Assembly (NCBI RefSeq): GCF_000487995.2
Contig: NZ_CP097562.1
Location: 1,299,001-1,363,000 of the forward strand
Length of the DNA stretch: 64,000 nt
Direction: 5' to 3'
Origin: Mucispirillum schaedleri ASF457
Lineage (GTDB): Bacteria; Chrysiogenota; Deferribacteres; Deferribacterales; Mucispirillaceae
Positions 16,720 through 28,124 of this stretch are shown piece by piece. Within the stretch, counting starts at the first letter, position 1. The number at the start of each line of letters is the position of its first letter. The notes beneath the pieces were generated by a model. That model saw only the letters and a list, made by a program, of their open reading frames with translations. It was not told the origin of the DNA and ran no database searches. The position numbers were made by a program, and so were the translations under genes.

Positions 16720-19641
16720 TTAATTTCTTTGTGTCATTTCTTCTATAATATTATAAATTTTTTCTTCTTTCATTTGTTTTGTAAAGTGTATTTTTATATT
16801 ATTTTGGGCTAATTCTTTAAAAAATTTATCAGCACTCCTTATTTTCATTTTTTCTATATCTCTTAATTCTGACTCATATTTCACATCTTTTGTTTCAATA
16901 ATAAGATTTATTGTATATTTACCACTAGAATGTTTTACTATATATAAAAAATCTGGACTATACGAGCCACCAATAAATATAGGTATAGATATACTGTTTT
17001 TTGGTATTTTCCCATATACAACTATCTTATCATCTCCAGTTAATATATTCTCTTTTTCCAGTTCTGAATCATAAATTACAGTGTCATATAAATATTTCTC
17101 TGGTGCATCTTGTGTTAATATGTATTTTCCCAACATACTTTGTAGAATTTCTTCTTTTATTTCTCCATTTTTATTTGTTAATGCAGTATTTTCTGAAATT
17201 TTACCATATTTTTTATATTTAAAATAACCTTCTAACTTTTTACATTCCCAATCATGAAATTTTGAAACAATATTGGATATTGTTACTTCATTAAAGAACT
17301 TATTATCTATTTTATTAATTTCTTTATCATATTTACACAATGCTTTATGTATTACTTGAATAGGAATATTAGATAAACTACATATTTTTTTTAAAAACAT
17401 ATTGTAATCAAGTTTTTGATTTATGATAGATATTTTTTTAGTTAATCTTTTTATATTATTATTTTTTACATCTATATCTTCCTGTATAGCCTCTATATAT
17501 GGCTCATGAAAAACAGTATCTTTTAATATATTAAAAACAGCATCATCTATTATATTATCTACCGCTTTATCATATAAAATAATGCATTTTTGATTTATTA
17601 TACTCCATAAATCTTTTATTTGTTCAAATTCATCTGCTCTTATTTTTCCTGATATTCTTTCACCTTTATTTCTATCTCTTACTTTACCTTTATTAAGTCC
17701 TTTATTTAATATTGGATATTTTGCAAATAATTCATCTCTTTTATTATTTTTTATTTCTCCATGACGATTAATATACTTGCTTGATAGTAATTCTTCAAAT
17801 AAATCATCTGCACTTTTATTTTCTTCTTTTGCTATTTTCTCAAGTGTATCATCTGAAATGATATTAATATCTGGTATATCTGCATTGATTTCATTAATCA
17901 ATTTTTCAGCAAAATCTTTTTCTGTAAAATCTATGATATAATTTAATCTAAACTCTTGGTTATCTATTCTATTTCCTTTTTCATCAACAGGTAATCGTAA
18001 CCCTCTTCCTACTTCTTGCAATTTACTTATTTCACTGCCACTGGAACGAAGTTTTGCTATTGTAAATACATTAGGGTTATCCCAGCCCTCTTTTAGTGTC
18101 CATTTTGAAAACAAAAATCTTGTTAGATTATATTCTCCATTTTCATTTTTTATTTTTAGTAACTCTTTTTTACCTTTCAATATTAATTCTATTTCACTTG
18201 CAATTTCTTCTTCGCTGCTACTGTTATCTTTAGAAAAATATCCCGCATGGCACTTACTAATATTACTTAAACTTGCTTCTAAATATTTCTTATATTCTTC
18301 ATTCTCTTTCCCATACCGCTCAATTTGATTATTTAGCATTTTTTTAAGCAATTCTTCAAATTTATTTAATAAATATGCCTGACTTTTATCTGTATTTCTA
18401 TATGATGATATATCATCAATAAAAAACAATGCTAATGTTTTTATTTTATTTTCATAGTTACAAAAATTTTTATATTCTGTTTCAAAGTGTCTTTCTAATG
18501 CCAACTGTATCATTGCTGATTGGTAATCAGACATATATATATCAACAGCAACTTCTTCACCTACTTTTTTCTCTATACCATTTGAAAAAACAACCGTTTT
18601 TTTTGTAACACCTTCTATATAAATATTTTTTATAGAATTATCAACTATTGATAAACTATCTTTAGAAGATAAAATACATTGTTTGTTTAAATTATTGTTT
18701 ATATGGGTTATTATAACTTGATTATTTTCAATCTTATTTATCTTAATTTTTCCATTTGATATGCCATCTATTTGTGCATGCTCTTTTGATATTCCTTTTA
18801 CAAGATTATTATTAAATGCTTTTGCAGCATTTAAATTATATAATAAATTTTCATAGTCTTTTACTATATTATTATTTTGTTTAATATCTGGGAAAGTAGC
18901 ACCATATCTAATAATTAATTGTGGCTTTATGGATTCAATTACTCTAGTAAATGTTTTATTTTCTTTAGAAAATCTATGTGGTTCATCAATAATTAGAACA
19001 GTCTTTATATCTTTTAAAGCATCAAGTGGGCAAGTATATCCAGAAATATTATTTTCATAATCATTTCTTGTCATTAAAGCACTTAAAAAAAGATGAGAAT
19101 TAACCAATAAAACACTAATTGACTTATTATATTTAGTTACACTTACAAAATTTCTTATTTCTTTAGGAAACATATTGTTTTTTTTCTTTTTATTCTTTTT
19201 TACTGCATTTAATACTTCAAGGTCAATTGTTGTTCCATAACTGCATGTTGTTTTAAAAAACTCTTTTGCATATTCATCTTCAATAAATTGTTTTGTGCCA
19301 GATTTGATTGCAAGGGATGGAACAAGGATAATAAATTTATTTAGTTTATATCGTTTATGTAATTCATATATAGTTTTTGTATATACATAAGTTTTGCCTG
19401 TTCCTGTCTCCATTTTAACATCTAGTATTAATATATCATGTTTTTTATCTAATTGCTTTTCAGTTATTTCATTTTCTTTTTGTATTTTCTGTATATTTAC
19501 CTGTATTTTATTATTCATTTCAATTATTGGATTTGAATATATATTATCATTGTCATAAATATCTACATTCTCAAAAACACTTACTACTGCATTTACTGCT
19601 TGAATTTGGTGTTCTAAATTTTTATTTAATAATATATTCAT
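16720..19641 (-). CDS. res: Type III restriction enzyme, Res subunit
   Basis: A 973-aa translocase/nuclease that cuts DNA lacking methylation when two head-to-head sites are engaged. Helicase motifs: Walker A METGTGKTYVYTK, LIIDEPHRF (DExH-like), YGATFPD (III), and VGRGLRLPVDEKGNR (VI). The C-terminal nuclease is a PD-(D/E)xK fold: SPDFLYIV followed by IIETKDVK. It begins 9 bp after mod and lies in the same minus-strand operon. Both genes look complete, so an active system is expected. Several A/T homopolymer runs occur (for example around 19180-19200), common in this genome. Confidence 0.93.
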   Translation of the reverse strand: MNILLNKNLEHQIQAVNAVVSVFENVDIYDNDNIYSNPIIEMNNKIQVNIQKIQKENEITEKQLDKKHDILILDVKMETGTGKTYVYTKTIYELHKRYKLNKFIILVPSLAIKSGTKQFIEDEYAKEFFKTTCSYGTTIDLEVLNAVKKNKKKKNNMFPKEIRNFVSVTKYNKSISVLLVNSHLFLSALMTRNDYENNISGYTCPLDALKDIKTVLIIDEPHRFSKENKTFTRVIESIKPQLIIRYGATFPDIKQNNNIVKDYENLLYNLNAAKAFNNNLVKGISKEHAQIDGISNGKIKINKIENNQVIITHINNNLNKQCILSSKDSLSIVDNSIKNIYIEGVTKKTVVFSNGIEKKVGEEVAVDIYMSDYQSAMIQLALERHFETEYKNFCNYENKIKTLALFFIDDISSYRNTDKSQAYLLNKFEELLKKMLNNQIERYGKENEEYKKYLEASLSNISKCHAGYFSKDNSSSEEEIASEIELILKGKKELLKIKNENGEYNLTRFLFSKWTLKEGWDNPNVFTIAKLRSSGSEISKLQEVGRGLRLPVDEKGNRIDNQEFRLNYIIDFTEKDFAEKLINEINADIPDINIISDDTLEKIAKEENKSADDLFEELLSSKYINRHGEIKNNKRDELFAKYPILNKGLNKGKVRDRNKGERISGKIRADEFEQIKDLWSIINQKCIILYDKAVDNIIDDAVFNILKDTVFHEPYIEAIQEDIDVKNNNIKRLTKKISIINQKLDYNMFLKKICSLSNIPIQVIHKALCKYDKEINKIDNKFFNEVTISNIVSKFHDWECKKLEGYFKYKKYGKISENTALTNKNGEIKEEILQSMLGKYILTQDAPEKYLYDTVIYDSELEKENILTGDDKIVVYGKIPKNSISIPIFIGGSYSPDFLYIVKHSSGKYTINLIIETKDVKYESELRDIEKMKIRSADKFFKELAQNNIKIHFTKQMKEEKIYNIIEEMTQRN

Positions 19642-19650
19642 ATTTTACCC

Positions 19651-21657
19651 TTAATATCTCTTATCTATTGCAATATTTAAATTTAAGCCACTATTTTTTA
19701 ACTGTGATATATTTTTTTCAATCATCTGCATTTCTGAATAAGTAAAATTATACCCGAATATCACAATTAATTTTATATTAAATTTTTCATTATTTTTTAT
19801 TTTATCTATTAATTTTTCAATAAAAGTTTCATCTATATCTTTATTGATTAAATATAGATTACCACCCAAACTTTCATTGTGCACATAATATGCTTCATAT
19901 TCTCCAAAATTAATTTTAGAATAATTAGCTGTTAATCCATATCCATCTTGATTTATCCATGTTGTTAATATTGTTTCTATACCAAACTCTTCTTCTATAT
20001 TATTTTCAACATTTATATTATTATTATTGATGTTAAATTCTTTTATTTTATCTAACATATCATCATTAATTGTTTTTAATGTAAAATGCTTAAAACCCTT
20101 ATCTATATACTCATTAGTGATATTGCGAGCAACCCTTATTATTCTTTCTATTCCTATTTGGTCAAGAGTATGTGGTCTTTTCACACTCTCGCTATCTAAA
20201 AAATTTATAATATCATCTAATTGTTTTTGCTTGGTTTGACTTTTTAATTTTTTCTTATCATCTATGTTTTCTGGCAACTGAACTATGATATATTGTAAAC
20301 AACCATTATCTATATTATTTAAATACATAACTGCATGGGCTGTTGTAGCAGTTCCACCAAAAAAATCTAAAACTATATCATTTTTATCTATATTCGCTAA
20401 TAATAATAAATCCTTAATTAAATATTTTGATTTTGTGTAATTAAATAACTTTATTCCATTAAATATTTGTTTTATTTCTTGTGTACTTGTTCCTGTTGAA
20501 TAATGTGGTTTATAAAATATTGTTTTTCCTTTAACTGATAAAATTTCTTTCAATGATGGTCGCTGTTTTTTATATAATGTATATCCATTCTGATTTTTTT
20601 TCACAATTACATCGTAATAATTTTCTCTAAAGTTTTCTTTACTCCATGTCCATCTCATTTCTTTATTATCTGTCATAGGATATAATTCATACGTATAACC
20701 TTCTTTTTTATCTATAGAAATTGTTAGATTTTTTTCATTTATGTATATAGGAAAAAACATAGTTTCTCTATTCTCTTTTGCACTTTCTTCTCCTGTGGCT
20801 TTTAATCCCCTTCCTTCTTTCCAATATCCAATATCATCAACATTCCATTTATTCATGTTGTCATCATCTTCTGATAATTCTCCCATTTTTATTAATGCTT
20901 TATTTTTTGCATAAAAAATACAATATTCATGAGTTTCCATCATACCTGAAGAGTTATCATTACCATTTAGACTATTAACCACTGTTAATTGATATAACAT
21001 ATTCTCTTCACCAAATATGCTATCACACAGTAATTTCAAATTAGCCTGTTCGTTATCATCTATACTGATAAAAATTACACCATCATCTGTTAGTAAATCT
21101 CTTGAAAGTAGAAGTCTTGGATACATAAAAGTTAGCCATGCAGAGTGAGATGATGATTTTCTTGATAAAAAAGACATTAATTTCTCTGCTTTTTCTTCAC
21201 TTATATCAAGTTTATTCATTAATTCTTCTTTTGAAAAATTAAATGAATCATTATATACAAAATCATCATTATTTGTGTTATATGGCGGGTCAATGTAAAT
21301 ACATTTAATTTTTTTACTGTATGAATTTAATAAATGTTTTATTGCATCTAAATTATCACCGCTTATATAAATATTATTACTGTTTTTATTTTCTTTTTTC
21401 TGATTATGTTTTATATCTGGCTCTATTACTGTTGTTGTTTCTTGCGATGCAATAAGGTTTGCATAGTTTTTACCTAAAAAATTAAGTTCGTATCCATAGT
21501 CAACTTTATTAACATCACTTGCTATTTTATTTTTAAATCTTTCTATATCAAACTCTTCATCTTTTGTAAAACAGTCTGGAAAATACTCTTTTAGAATATT
21601 TAAAGTTCTTGTATTGCTTTTTATATGCTCATTATTTTCCAATATCTTTTTTAGCAT
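19651..21657 (-). CDS. mod: Type III DNA methyltransferase, Mod subunit
   Basis: A 668-aa adenine-N6 methyltransferase that recognises the site for both methylation and restriction. Motif IV IYIDPPYNTN precedes motif I DFFGGTATTAHAV, the beta-class order typical of type III Mod. The target-recognition region lies between them (about 250-380). No simple-sequence repeats of the kind that make many type III mod genes phase-variable are visible in the 5' half. It forms an operon with res, inserted between the rpsU terminator and the helicase gene. The pair looks more AT-rich than its neighbours by eye. Confidence 0.93.
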   Translation of the reverse strand: MLKKILENNEHIKSNTRTLNILKEYFPDCFTKDEEFDIERFKNKIASDVNKVDYGYELNFLGKNYANLIASQETTTVIEPDIKHNQKKENKNSNNIYISGDNLDAIKHLLNSYSKKIKCIYIDPPYNTNNDDFVYNDSFNFSKEELMNKLDISEEKAEKLMSFLSRKSSSHSAWLTFMYPRLLLSRDLLTDDGVIFISIDDNEQANLKLLCDSIFGEENMLYQLTVVNSLNGNDNSSGMMETHEYCIFYAKNKALIKMGELSEDDDNMNKWNVDDIGYWKEGRGLKATGEESAKENRETMFFPIYINEKNLTISIDKKEGYTYELYPMTDNKEMRWTWSKENFRENYYDVIVKKNQNGYTLYKKQRPSLKEILSVKGKTIFYKPHYSTGTSTQEIKQIFNGIKLFNYTKSKYLIKDLLLLANIDKNDIVLDFFGGTATTAHAVMYLNNIDNGCLQYIIVQLPENIDDKKKLKSQTKQKQLDDIINFLDSESVKRPHTLDQIGIERIIRVARNITNEYIDKGFKHFTLKTINDDMLDKIKEFNINNNNINVENNIEEEFGIETILTTWINQDGYGLTANYSKINFGEYEAYYVHNESLGGNLYLINKDIDETFIEKLIDKIKNNEKFNIKLIVIFGYNFTYSEMQMIEKNISQLKNSGLNLNIAIDKRY

Positions 21658-21806
21658 GTTTTTCCTCTTTATTTTAAAATATTAGTTTGTATTCTATATT
21701 ATTTAAATTATCTGCGCAACTATTTATTATGAATAGTATATCATAGATTTATTATATAATTATTTATATTATAATATGTCAGTGATTAATAATTTACTTT
21801 TGATAC

Positions 21807-21836
21807 AAAAAAAGACCCTTCTCATAAAGGGCCTTT
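21807..21836 (-). terminator. Terminator of rpsU
   Basis: On the minus strand a 10-bp stem (21836-21827 with 21820-21811, one G-T pair) and a 6-base loop are followed by seven T. It starts 6 bases after the rpsU stop and separates rpsU from the mod-res operon. Confidence 0.85.
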
Positions 21837-21842
21837 TTTGTG

Positions 21843-22061
21843 CTACGCGTTTTTGTAGCTTTTTTGAAGTTTTCTTTGTAACTTCTGTTGTTTGCGACGA
21901 GCTTTTAAAAGTTTTTTGCGTCTTACTTCTGTTGGTTTTTCATAGTAAGCATGCTTTTTAATCTCACGGATTAAACCTTCGCGTTCAATTTTCTTTTTTA
22001 AAAGTTTTAATGCCTGGTCAACATTGTCGCCATCAACTCGGACGATTGCATTAACTGCCAC
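21843..22061 (-). CDS. rpsU: 30S ribosomal protein S21
   Basis: Small basic ribosomal protein of the 30S platform, involved in initiation. The sequence VNAIVRVDGDNVDQAL, then KREGLIREIKKHAYYEKPT-like motifs and a Lys/Arg-rich tail are diagnostic. The GTG at 22061 (M-A-V-N-A-I-V-R-V) is preferred to the GTG at 22070, since AAGGTGG at 22073-22067 lies 5 bases before it and the family usually starts this way. That gives 72 aa. It is the last gene before a terminator and follows lon closely, 22 bases downstream. Confidence 0.93.
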   Translation of the reverse strand: MAVNAIVRVDGDNVDQALKLLKKKIEREGLIREIKKHAYYEKPTEVRRKKLLKARRKQQKLQRKLQKSYKNA

Positions 22062-22083
22062 TCGGTCCACCTTCTTTCATAGT

Positions 22084-24393
22084 TTATTTTAGAACAAGTG
22101 CTCTTACTTCATCAAAAGTAGAAACAAGCTTAAATTCCATATCATTTCTAACATCTTCTGGAATATCCGTCAAGTCTTTTTCGTTTTCAATAGGGCAGAT
22201 TACTGTTCTTATGCCTGCACGGTGTGCTGCAAGCACTTTTTCTTTTAAGCCGCCTATTTGCAAGACTTTACCTCTCAATGTGATTTCTCCAGTCATAGCT
22301 ATTTTGCAGTTTGCTTTTTTTTCTGATACTGCTGATAATATAGCTGTAGCCATTGTTATACCTGCTGATGGGCCGTCTTTTGGCACGGCACCTTCTGGCA
22401 CATGCAAATGTATATCAAAATCTTTAAATTTATATGCCGGCACTCCTGCATCACTTGCTGTGCTTTTCACCACAGAATATGCAATATTTGCAGATTCTTT
22501 CATTACATCACCAAGATGACCTGTTACAATAAGTTTGCCGCTGCCTTCAAAAAGTGCCACTTCTATTTGCAGTAAATCACCGCCATACTGTGTCCATGCA
22601 AGCCCTGTTGCAACACCCATCTCTTCATCTTCATATACTCCGCCGATTCTAAATTTCCTTGGTCCCAAATACTGCCTTGTTATTTTATCATCAACTTCTA
22701 TATGCTCTATGCTTTCATCAGTTACAAGTTTTTTAACACTTTTTCTAATTAGTGATGCAATATTTCTTTCAAGTGAACGAACACCTGCTTCTTTTGTGTA
22801 GTATGTTATAAGCTCCATTACAGCATTATCTGTTACTGTGATTTTACCTTCTTCTACATTATGCTCTTTTAATTCCTTAGGTATTAAAAAGCCGCGGGCA
22901 ATATGCAGTTTTTCCTGCTCAGTATATCCTGAAAGGCGGATAACTTCCATTCTGTCTAAAAGTGGTGCTGGTATTGTTTCCAGTGAGTTTGCTGTTGTAA
23001 TGAAAAACACTTTTGATAAATCCAGCTCTGTTTCAAGATAATGGTCAGTAAATGTATTATTCTGCTCAGGGTCTAATGCTTCAAGCAGTGCTGAGGCTGG
23101 GTCTCCCCTGTAATCTGAGCCTATTTTATCTATTTCATCAAGTAAAAATACAGGGTTCATACTACCTGCTTTTTTCATAGACTGCACAATTTTACCCGGA
23201 AGAGCACCAATATATGTTCTTCTATGACCTCTGATTTCTGCTTCATCTCTCACACCGCCCATACTCATACGGACAAATTTTCTACCCATTGCATCTGCAA
23301 TAGAACGGGCAAGCGATGTTTTACCAACTCCCGGAGGACCAACAAAACAAATAATAGAGCCTTTCATATTATCAGAATATTTTCTTACTGATAAAAACTC
23401 TAATATTCTTTCTTTTGGTTTTTCCAAACCGTAATGGTCTTTATTAAGCACTTCTTCAGCATGCTTTATATCTATTATATCTTCAGTTTTAATATTCCAT
23501 GGCAGGCTGATAATCCAGTCAAGATAGTTACGCACAACTGTAGTTTCAGCACTCATTGGCGGCATAAAACGAAGTTTTTTCAGCTCTTTTTCTGCCCTGT
23601 CTTTTACCATTTCAGGCATATCTATTTCTTTTATCTTCTGCTCTATTTCATCAATATCTGCCTTATAGTCATCTTCTTTACCCATCTCTTTTTGGATAGC
23701 TTTCATCTGCTCATTTAAGTAATATTCCTTTTGAGACTGACTCATGCGTGCTTTAACTCTGTTTTTTATGCGGTCATCTATTTTTAAAAGCTCTAATTCT
23801 GTCTGGATAAGCTCCATAACCTTTTCTGCACGCTCAACAGGGTTATTAATATCTAATACACTTTGAAAATCTTGTGCTTTTACTTTTAAATTAGATGCTA
23901 TCATAAAAGTAAGCCGTGTTAAATTTTCTGACTGTATTATATTATTAAATAATTCCTGATTAACTCGTTTAGTCTGACCTGCATAAGTTTCAAAGTTTTT
24001 AACAAGCATAAATCTAGCAGTATCCATATCTTTACTATCTGCCTGTTCATCTTCTATCAGCTCTACATCAGCAAAAAAACAGTCATCATCAAGATTAAGA
24101 TTTGTCATTTTTGCTCTTTTTATGCCTTCTATTAATACTTTAACATTGCCATCTGGCAGCGGAAGATTTTGCAGAACTCTTGCAACAACACCTGTTTCAT
24201 TTAAATCAGCCTGTGCAGGGTTATCTGTTGCTGCATCTTTTTGCAGGGAGAGAAAAAGCCTTTTATCAGTTGTATTTGCAATATGCAGTGCTTTTACTGA
24301 ACGAGGTCTGCCTACAAAAATAGGCGTAATCATATGAGGAAATACTACAACATCTCGTAAAGGGATAACTGTAAACCGTTCTTTTTGACTCAT
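22084..24393 (-). CDS. lon: ATP-dependent protease Lon
   Basis: A 769-aa cytosolic protease of the LonA type: N-terminal substrate-binding domain (VIPLRDVVVFPHM onward), coiled-coil linker, AAA+ domain with Walker A GPPGVGKTSLAR and Walker B VFLLDEIDKI, and the C-terminal Ser-Lys protease (PKDGPSAGITM, Ser676). All catalytic motifs are present. It degrades misfolded and regulatory proteins. It lies in the tig-clpP-clpX-lon block, 22 bp after clpX, a gene order found in many bacteria. Confidence 0.97.
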   Translation of the reverse strand: MSQKERFTVIPLRDVVVFPHMITPIFVGRPRSVKALHIANTTDKRLFLSLQKDAATDNPAQADLNETGVVARVLQNLPLPDGNVKVLIEGIKRAKMTNLNLDDDCFFADVELIEDEQADSKDMDTARFMLVKNFETYAGQTKRVNQELFNNIIQSENLTRLTFMIASNLKVKAQDFQSVLDINNPVERAEKVMELIQTELELLKIDDRIKNRVKARMSQSQKEYYLNEQMKAIQKEMGKEDDYKADIDEIEQKIKEIDMPEMVKDRAEKELKKLRFMPPMSAETTVVRNYLDWIISLPWNIKTEDIIDIKHAEEVLNKDHYGLEKPKERILEFLSVRKYSDNMKGSIICFVGPPGVGKTSLARSIADAMGRKFVRMSMGGVRDEAEIRGHRRTYIGALPGKIVQSMKKAGSMNPVFLLDEIDKIGSDYRGDPASALLEALDPEQNNTFTDHYLETELDLSKVFFITTANSLETIPAPLLDRMEVIRLSGYTEQEKLHIARGFLIPKELKEHNVEEGKITVTDNAVMELITYYTKEAGVRSLERNIASLIRKSVKKLVTDESIEHIEVDDKITRQYLGPRKFRIGGVYEDEEMGVATGLAWTQYGGDLLQIEVALFEGSGKLIVTGHLGDVMKESANIAYSVVKSTASDAGVPAYKFKDFDIHLHVPEGAVPKDGPSAGITMATAILSAVSEKKANCKIAMTGEITLRGKVLQIGGLKEKVLAAHRAGIRTVICPIENEKDLTDIPEDVRNDMEFKLVSTFDEVRALVLK

Positions 24394-24415
24394 AAATTTA
24401 TAACCTTAATTATTT

Positions 24416-25759
24416 TTATGCAGTTTCCTGCCCATTTTCAGCAGGTTTTGGGATTTCAAAAAAATCTTCATCAAGTTTTTTTTGTTCTGCAATATTTATA
24501 TTATCTTTACTGTTATCATCAATTCTAACTAATATAGGCTCTGCTTTATCAGTAATAACTTCTTCATTAATGATACATTCTCTTATACTGCCTGCTTCTG
24601 ATGGTATTTTATACATAACATCAAGCATAGCATCTTCTAATATAGAGCGAAGTCCCCTTGCTCCAGTTTTGCGTTTAATTGCAAGTTTTGCAACAGCATG
24701 CAGTGCATTTTCTGTAAAAGTAAGTTTTACATCATCAAAGCCGAGCATAGCTTCATACTGTTTAATAAGTGAGTTGTGCGGCTCAACTAATATACGGACA
24801 AGTGCATCTTCATCAAGTTCATCAAGTGCCGCAGTAATAGGCAGCCTGCCTACAAACTCAGGAATAAGACCATATTTAACAAAATCATCTGGCTCAAGCT
24901 GTTTTAAAAGCTCCATACGCTTCATATTTTTAGCATTATGAGTATTTTCACCATCAACTGCACCAAAACCAAGAGTTTTTTTGCCGACACGCCTTTTAAT
25001 AATTTCTTCCATTCCGTCAAATGCTCCACCGCATATAAAAAGAATATTTGTCGTATCAACCTGTATATATTCCTGCTGTGGATGTTTTCTGCCACCCTGT
25101 GGTGGAACATTTGCAACTGTGCCTTCTATAATTTTTAAAAGTGCCTGCTGCACACCTTCACCAGATACATCTCTTGTAATAGACGGACTGTCGCCTTTTT
25201 TAGATATTTTATCTATTTCATCAATAAATATAATGCCCCGTTCTGCCATTTCTACATTATGGTCAGCATTCTGCAAAAGTTTAAGCACAACATTTTCCAC
25301 ATCTTCCCCTACATACCCTGCTTCTGTTAATGTAGTAGCATCTGCTATTGCAAAAGGCACATTTAAAAGCCTTGCCAGTGTTCTTGCAAGCAGTGTTTTA
25401 CCTGTTCCTGTTGAGCCTATAAGCAAAATATTGCTTTTTTCAAGCTCCACATTACTTTTTGATGCATACTGTATACGCTTATAATGGTTATAAACAGCAA
25501 CACTTAATATGCGTTTTGCTTCTTCCTGTCCAATTACATACTCATTTAATTTTTTATGTATTTCTTCAGGTGTTGGAAGCTCGCTGTATTCCTGTGACTG
25601 CTTATTATATTTTATATCATCTTGAATAACTTCCAGACATAACTGCACACAGTTATCACAAATATATGTTCCATCCTGCTGCCCTGCTATTAGTTTTTTT
25701 GCTTCATCTCTGCCTTTGTTGCAAAAAGAACAGTGGATATCATCATCAAATTTAGACAT
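24416..25759 (-). CDS. clpX: ClpX, ATPase subunit of the ClpXP protease
   Basis: A 447-aa AAA+ unfoldase that feeds substrates to ClpP. The N-terminal zinc finger (CSFCNKG...CDNCV) binds adaptors. Walker [14 protein letters not shown], pore loop GYVGEDVE, Walker [11 protein letters not shown], the IGF-type ClpP-binding loop in the TLGFGA region, and sensor-2 GARGLR are visible. The last about 35 residues are an acidic extension beyond the usual end. A 235-bp gap with a terminator separates it from clpP, so it may have its own promoter. Confidence 0.97.
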   Translation of the reverse strand: MSKFDDDIHCSFCNKGRDEAKKLIAGQQDGTYICDNCVQLCLEVIQDDIKYNKQSQEYSELPTPEEIHKKLNEYVIGQEEAKRILSVAVYNHYKRIQYASKSNVELEKSNILLIGSTGTGKTLLARTLARLLNVPFAIADATTLTEAGYVGEDVENVVLKLLQNADHNVEMAERGIIFIDEIDKISKKGDSPSITRDVSGEGVQQALLKIIEGTVANVPPQGGRKHPQQEYIQVDTTNILFICGGAFDGMEEIIKRRVGKKTLGFGAVDGENTHNAKNMKRMELLKQLEPDDFVKYGLIPEFVGRLPITAALDELDEDALVRILVEPHNSLIKQYEAMLGFDDVKLTFTENALHAVAKLAIKRKTGARGLRSILEDAMLDVMYKIPSEAGSIRECIINEEVITDKAEPILVRIDDNSKDNINIAEQKKLDEDFFEIPKPAENGQETA

Positions 25760-25939
25760 TATTTCCTCCGGAATATATATAAAAACTAAAAAACTATATC
25801 GGTATTTTTTTATAATATATTATCTATTTTCTTATACGGCACTGCTTATGCGCATATTAATATAATAAATACTGTAAATTTTGCAATAAAAGATTACATT
25901 TATATACACATTAATATACAGAATATACTGTATTTTAGC

Positions 25940-25970
25940 AAAAAAGCCACCTATATATGCAGGTGGCTTT
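25940..25970 (-). terminator. Terminator of clpP
   Basis: On the minus strand AAGCCACCT pairs with AGGTGGCTT (25961-25969 with 25944-25952) around an 8-base loop, followed by six T. It lies 25 bases after the clpP stop, so the tig-clpP transcript can end before clpX. Confidence 0.85.
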
Positions 25971-25994
25971 ATATGTTATATATCACTGTTATTA

Positions 25995-26585
25995 TTAAGC
26001 GCGTTTTTCAAATACATTATCAATTAAGCCATATTCTTTTGCTTCTGCACTGCTCATAAAATAATCACGCTCAGTATCAGCAGCAACTTTTTCATAAGGC
26101 TGAGAAGTATTATTAGATAAAATTCTATTTAAATGCTCTTTTGTTTTGATAATCTCATTTGTTTGGATAAGAATATCTGTTGCCTGACCTCTGAAACCGC
26201 CTGACGGCTGATGTATCATTATGCGGGCATTAGGAACTGCAGAGCGTTTGCCTTTTGCACCTGCTGCAAGTAAAAAGGCACCCATGCTGGCAGCCTGACC
26301 TAAGCACATTGTAGCAACATCAGGTTTAATATAATTCATAGTGTCATATATTGCCATACCTGATGTAATAACTCCACCCGGAGAGTTAATGTATAAATAT
26401 ATATCTTTATCAGGGTCATCAGCTTCTAAAAATAAAAGCTGAGCACATATTATATTTGCCACATGGTCGTCAACTTCTGTGCCAAGGAAAATTATTCTGT
26501 CTTTTAAAAGGCGGGAATAAATATCATAAGAACGCTCGCCGCCTCTGCCTGTCTGCTCTATAACATAAGGTACATAATAGCTCAT
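25995..26585 (-). CDS. clpP: ClpP, proteolytic subunit
   Basis: A 196-aa serine protease that forms the double-heptamer chamber of ClpXP. The catalytic triad is Ser100 (GQAASMG), His125 (MIHQPSGG) and Asp174 (TERDYFM). Family length and fold signatures are complete, including the N-terminal [16 protein letters not shown]. It lies 20 bp after tig and is followed by a terminator. Confidence 0.97.
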   Translation of the reverse strand: MSYYVPYVIEQTGRGGERSYDIYSRLLKDRIIFLGTEVDDHVANIICAQLLFLEADDPDKDIYLYINSPGGVITSGMAIYDTMNYIKPDVATMCLGQAASMGAFLLAAGAKGKRSAVPNARIMIHQPSGGFRGQATDILIQTNEIIKTKEHLNRILSNNTSQPYEKVAADTERDYFMSSAEAKEYGLIDNVFEKRA

Positions 26586-26605
26586 CTTAAAAGCTCCCTT
26601 GTATA

Positions 26606-28066
26606 TTAATCTGCTGTTTCTTCTTTCTTTTTAGAAGTTCTAGTTTTTTTAGGTTTTTCTTCAGCTTCTGTTTCTGCTTTTTTAGCAGATGTTTTTTTCT
26701 TAGTTTTTTCTTCTTTTTTATCGCTTTCAGAATTTTCTGTTGCAGCAGTTTTTGATTTTTCGTATTCTTTTTTAGTCATTTTAGTTTCTTCAGCTTTATT
26801 AACACCAGCTAAAAATTTATAAACTTTATCGCCTAAAACATCATTGCGGACAGATTCCATTTGCATTTGTGTTTCAAGCTCTTTTCTGATTTCTTCTACT
26901 GTTCTGCCTTGAAGTTCTGAATGGAAAGAAAGAAAATTATTAATATCTTCTTCTTCCACTGCAATATTTTCAAGTTTAGCTACTTCATTAATAACAATAG
27001 CCTGTTTTACCTGTTCTTCTGCCTGAGAAATGTATCTTTGAGCCATCATTTCAAAAGAAATACCAACTTGTTCAGGGTTTAAGCCCATTTGATAAAACTG
27101 GTTCATTGCATTAAAAGCAAGGCGGTCTGACTGCTCTTTTACAAATGAATATGGCACTTCAAATGGGTTTTCTTTCACAATCTGCTCTAAAATCTGACCA
27201 AAAGCTTCTAACTGTGTAGCTTTATCTGCTTCTGTCTGCAAGCCTTTTTTTAGTTTGCTTTTTAAATCATCAAGACCTTTGCTGTTAGGGTCTATATCAC
27301 GAGCAAAATCATCATTGATTTCTGGCTTAATTTTTTCTTTTATTTCATGAACTGTAACAGTAAAAACAACATCTTGTCCTGCTAATTCTGCATTGTTATA
27401 TTCTTTAGGGAAAGTAAGGTTTAAATCTTTTGTTTCACCTTTTTTCATACCTATAACACTGTCTTCAAAACCGGGAATAAACTGACCACTGCCAATATTT
27501 AAAGAGAAATCTTTTGCAGTGCCGCCTTCAAAAGCAACACCATCTTTTTTTCCTTCAAAATCAATAACTGTTACATCGCCTTTTTGAACTGTATCTCTGT
27601 TTTCTACTGGTTCATAAGTCATATCTCTTTCCTGCAAAGAGATAAGAGCATCTTCAATATCAGCATCACTGATTTCTACAGTAACTTTTTTAAAGTTAAA
27701 ATCTTTATATTTGTTAAGCTCAACTTTTGGGAAAACATCAACTTTTGCAGTAAAAGTAATAGGCTTGTTTTCTTCAAACACTACATCAGATATATGAGCC
27801 TGAGATATTGGCATTATATTATTAGATGTTAATGCATCCTGCACTGCTTCATTTATAACTTTTTCAATAGCCTGTGATTTAATTTGATGGGAAAACTGTT
27901 TTCTAGCAATTTCTCTAGGTGCTTTACCTGGGCGGAAACCGTGTATTTTTGCTTTTGGAAGCAGTGTGTCCAGCTCTTTATCTGCTGCTGTTTCAAAAAC
28001 TTCATAAGGTATTTCTACCAAAAGCTCTTTTTGGGAACGCTCTGCATCATTAACTTGAACTTTCAT
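26606..28066 (-). CDS. tig: Trigger factor
   Basis: Ribosome-associated chaperone with peptidyl-prolyl isomerase activity. The ribosome-binding signature [16 protein letters not shown] (about 43-58) is clear, followed by the FKBP-like domain ([18 protein letters not shown]...FIPGFED) and the C-terminal chaperone arms. At 486 aa it exceeds the usual about 430. The extra about 50 residues form a Lys/Glu/Thr-rich low-complexity tail, whose role is unknown. First gene of the tig-clpP transcript. Confidence 0.96.
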   Translation of the reverse strand: MKVQVNDAERSQKELLVEIPYEVFETAADKELDTLLPKAKIHGFRPGKAPREIARKQFSHQIKSQAIEKVINEAVQDALTSNNIMPISQAHISDVVFEENKPITFTAKVDVFPKVELNKYKDFNFKKVTVEISDADIEDALISLQERDMTYEPVENRDTVQKGDVTVIDFEGKKDGVAFEGGTAKDFSLNIGSGQFIPGFEDSVIGMKKGETKDLNLTFPKEYNNAELAGQDVVFTVTVHEIKEKIKPEINDDFARDIDPNSKGLDDLKSKLKKGLQTEADKATQLEAFGQILEQIVKENPFEVPYSFVKEQSDRLAFNAMNQFYQMGLNPEQVGISFEMMAQRYISQAEEQVKQAIVINEVAKLENIAVEEEDINNFLSFHSELQGRTVEEIRKELETQMQMESVRNDVLGDKVYKFLAGVNKAEETKMTKKEYEKSKTAATENSESDKKEEKTKKKTSAKKAETEAEEKPKKTRTSKKKEETAD

Positions 28067-28124
28067 AAGGACTCCTTAAAATAAATATAAAGTAATATAT
28101 GTATTATTGAATGTTAGAAACAAA

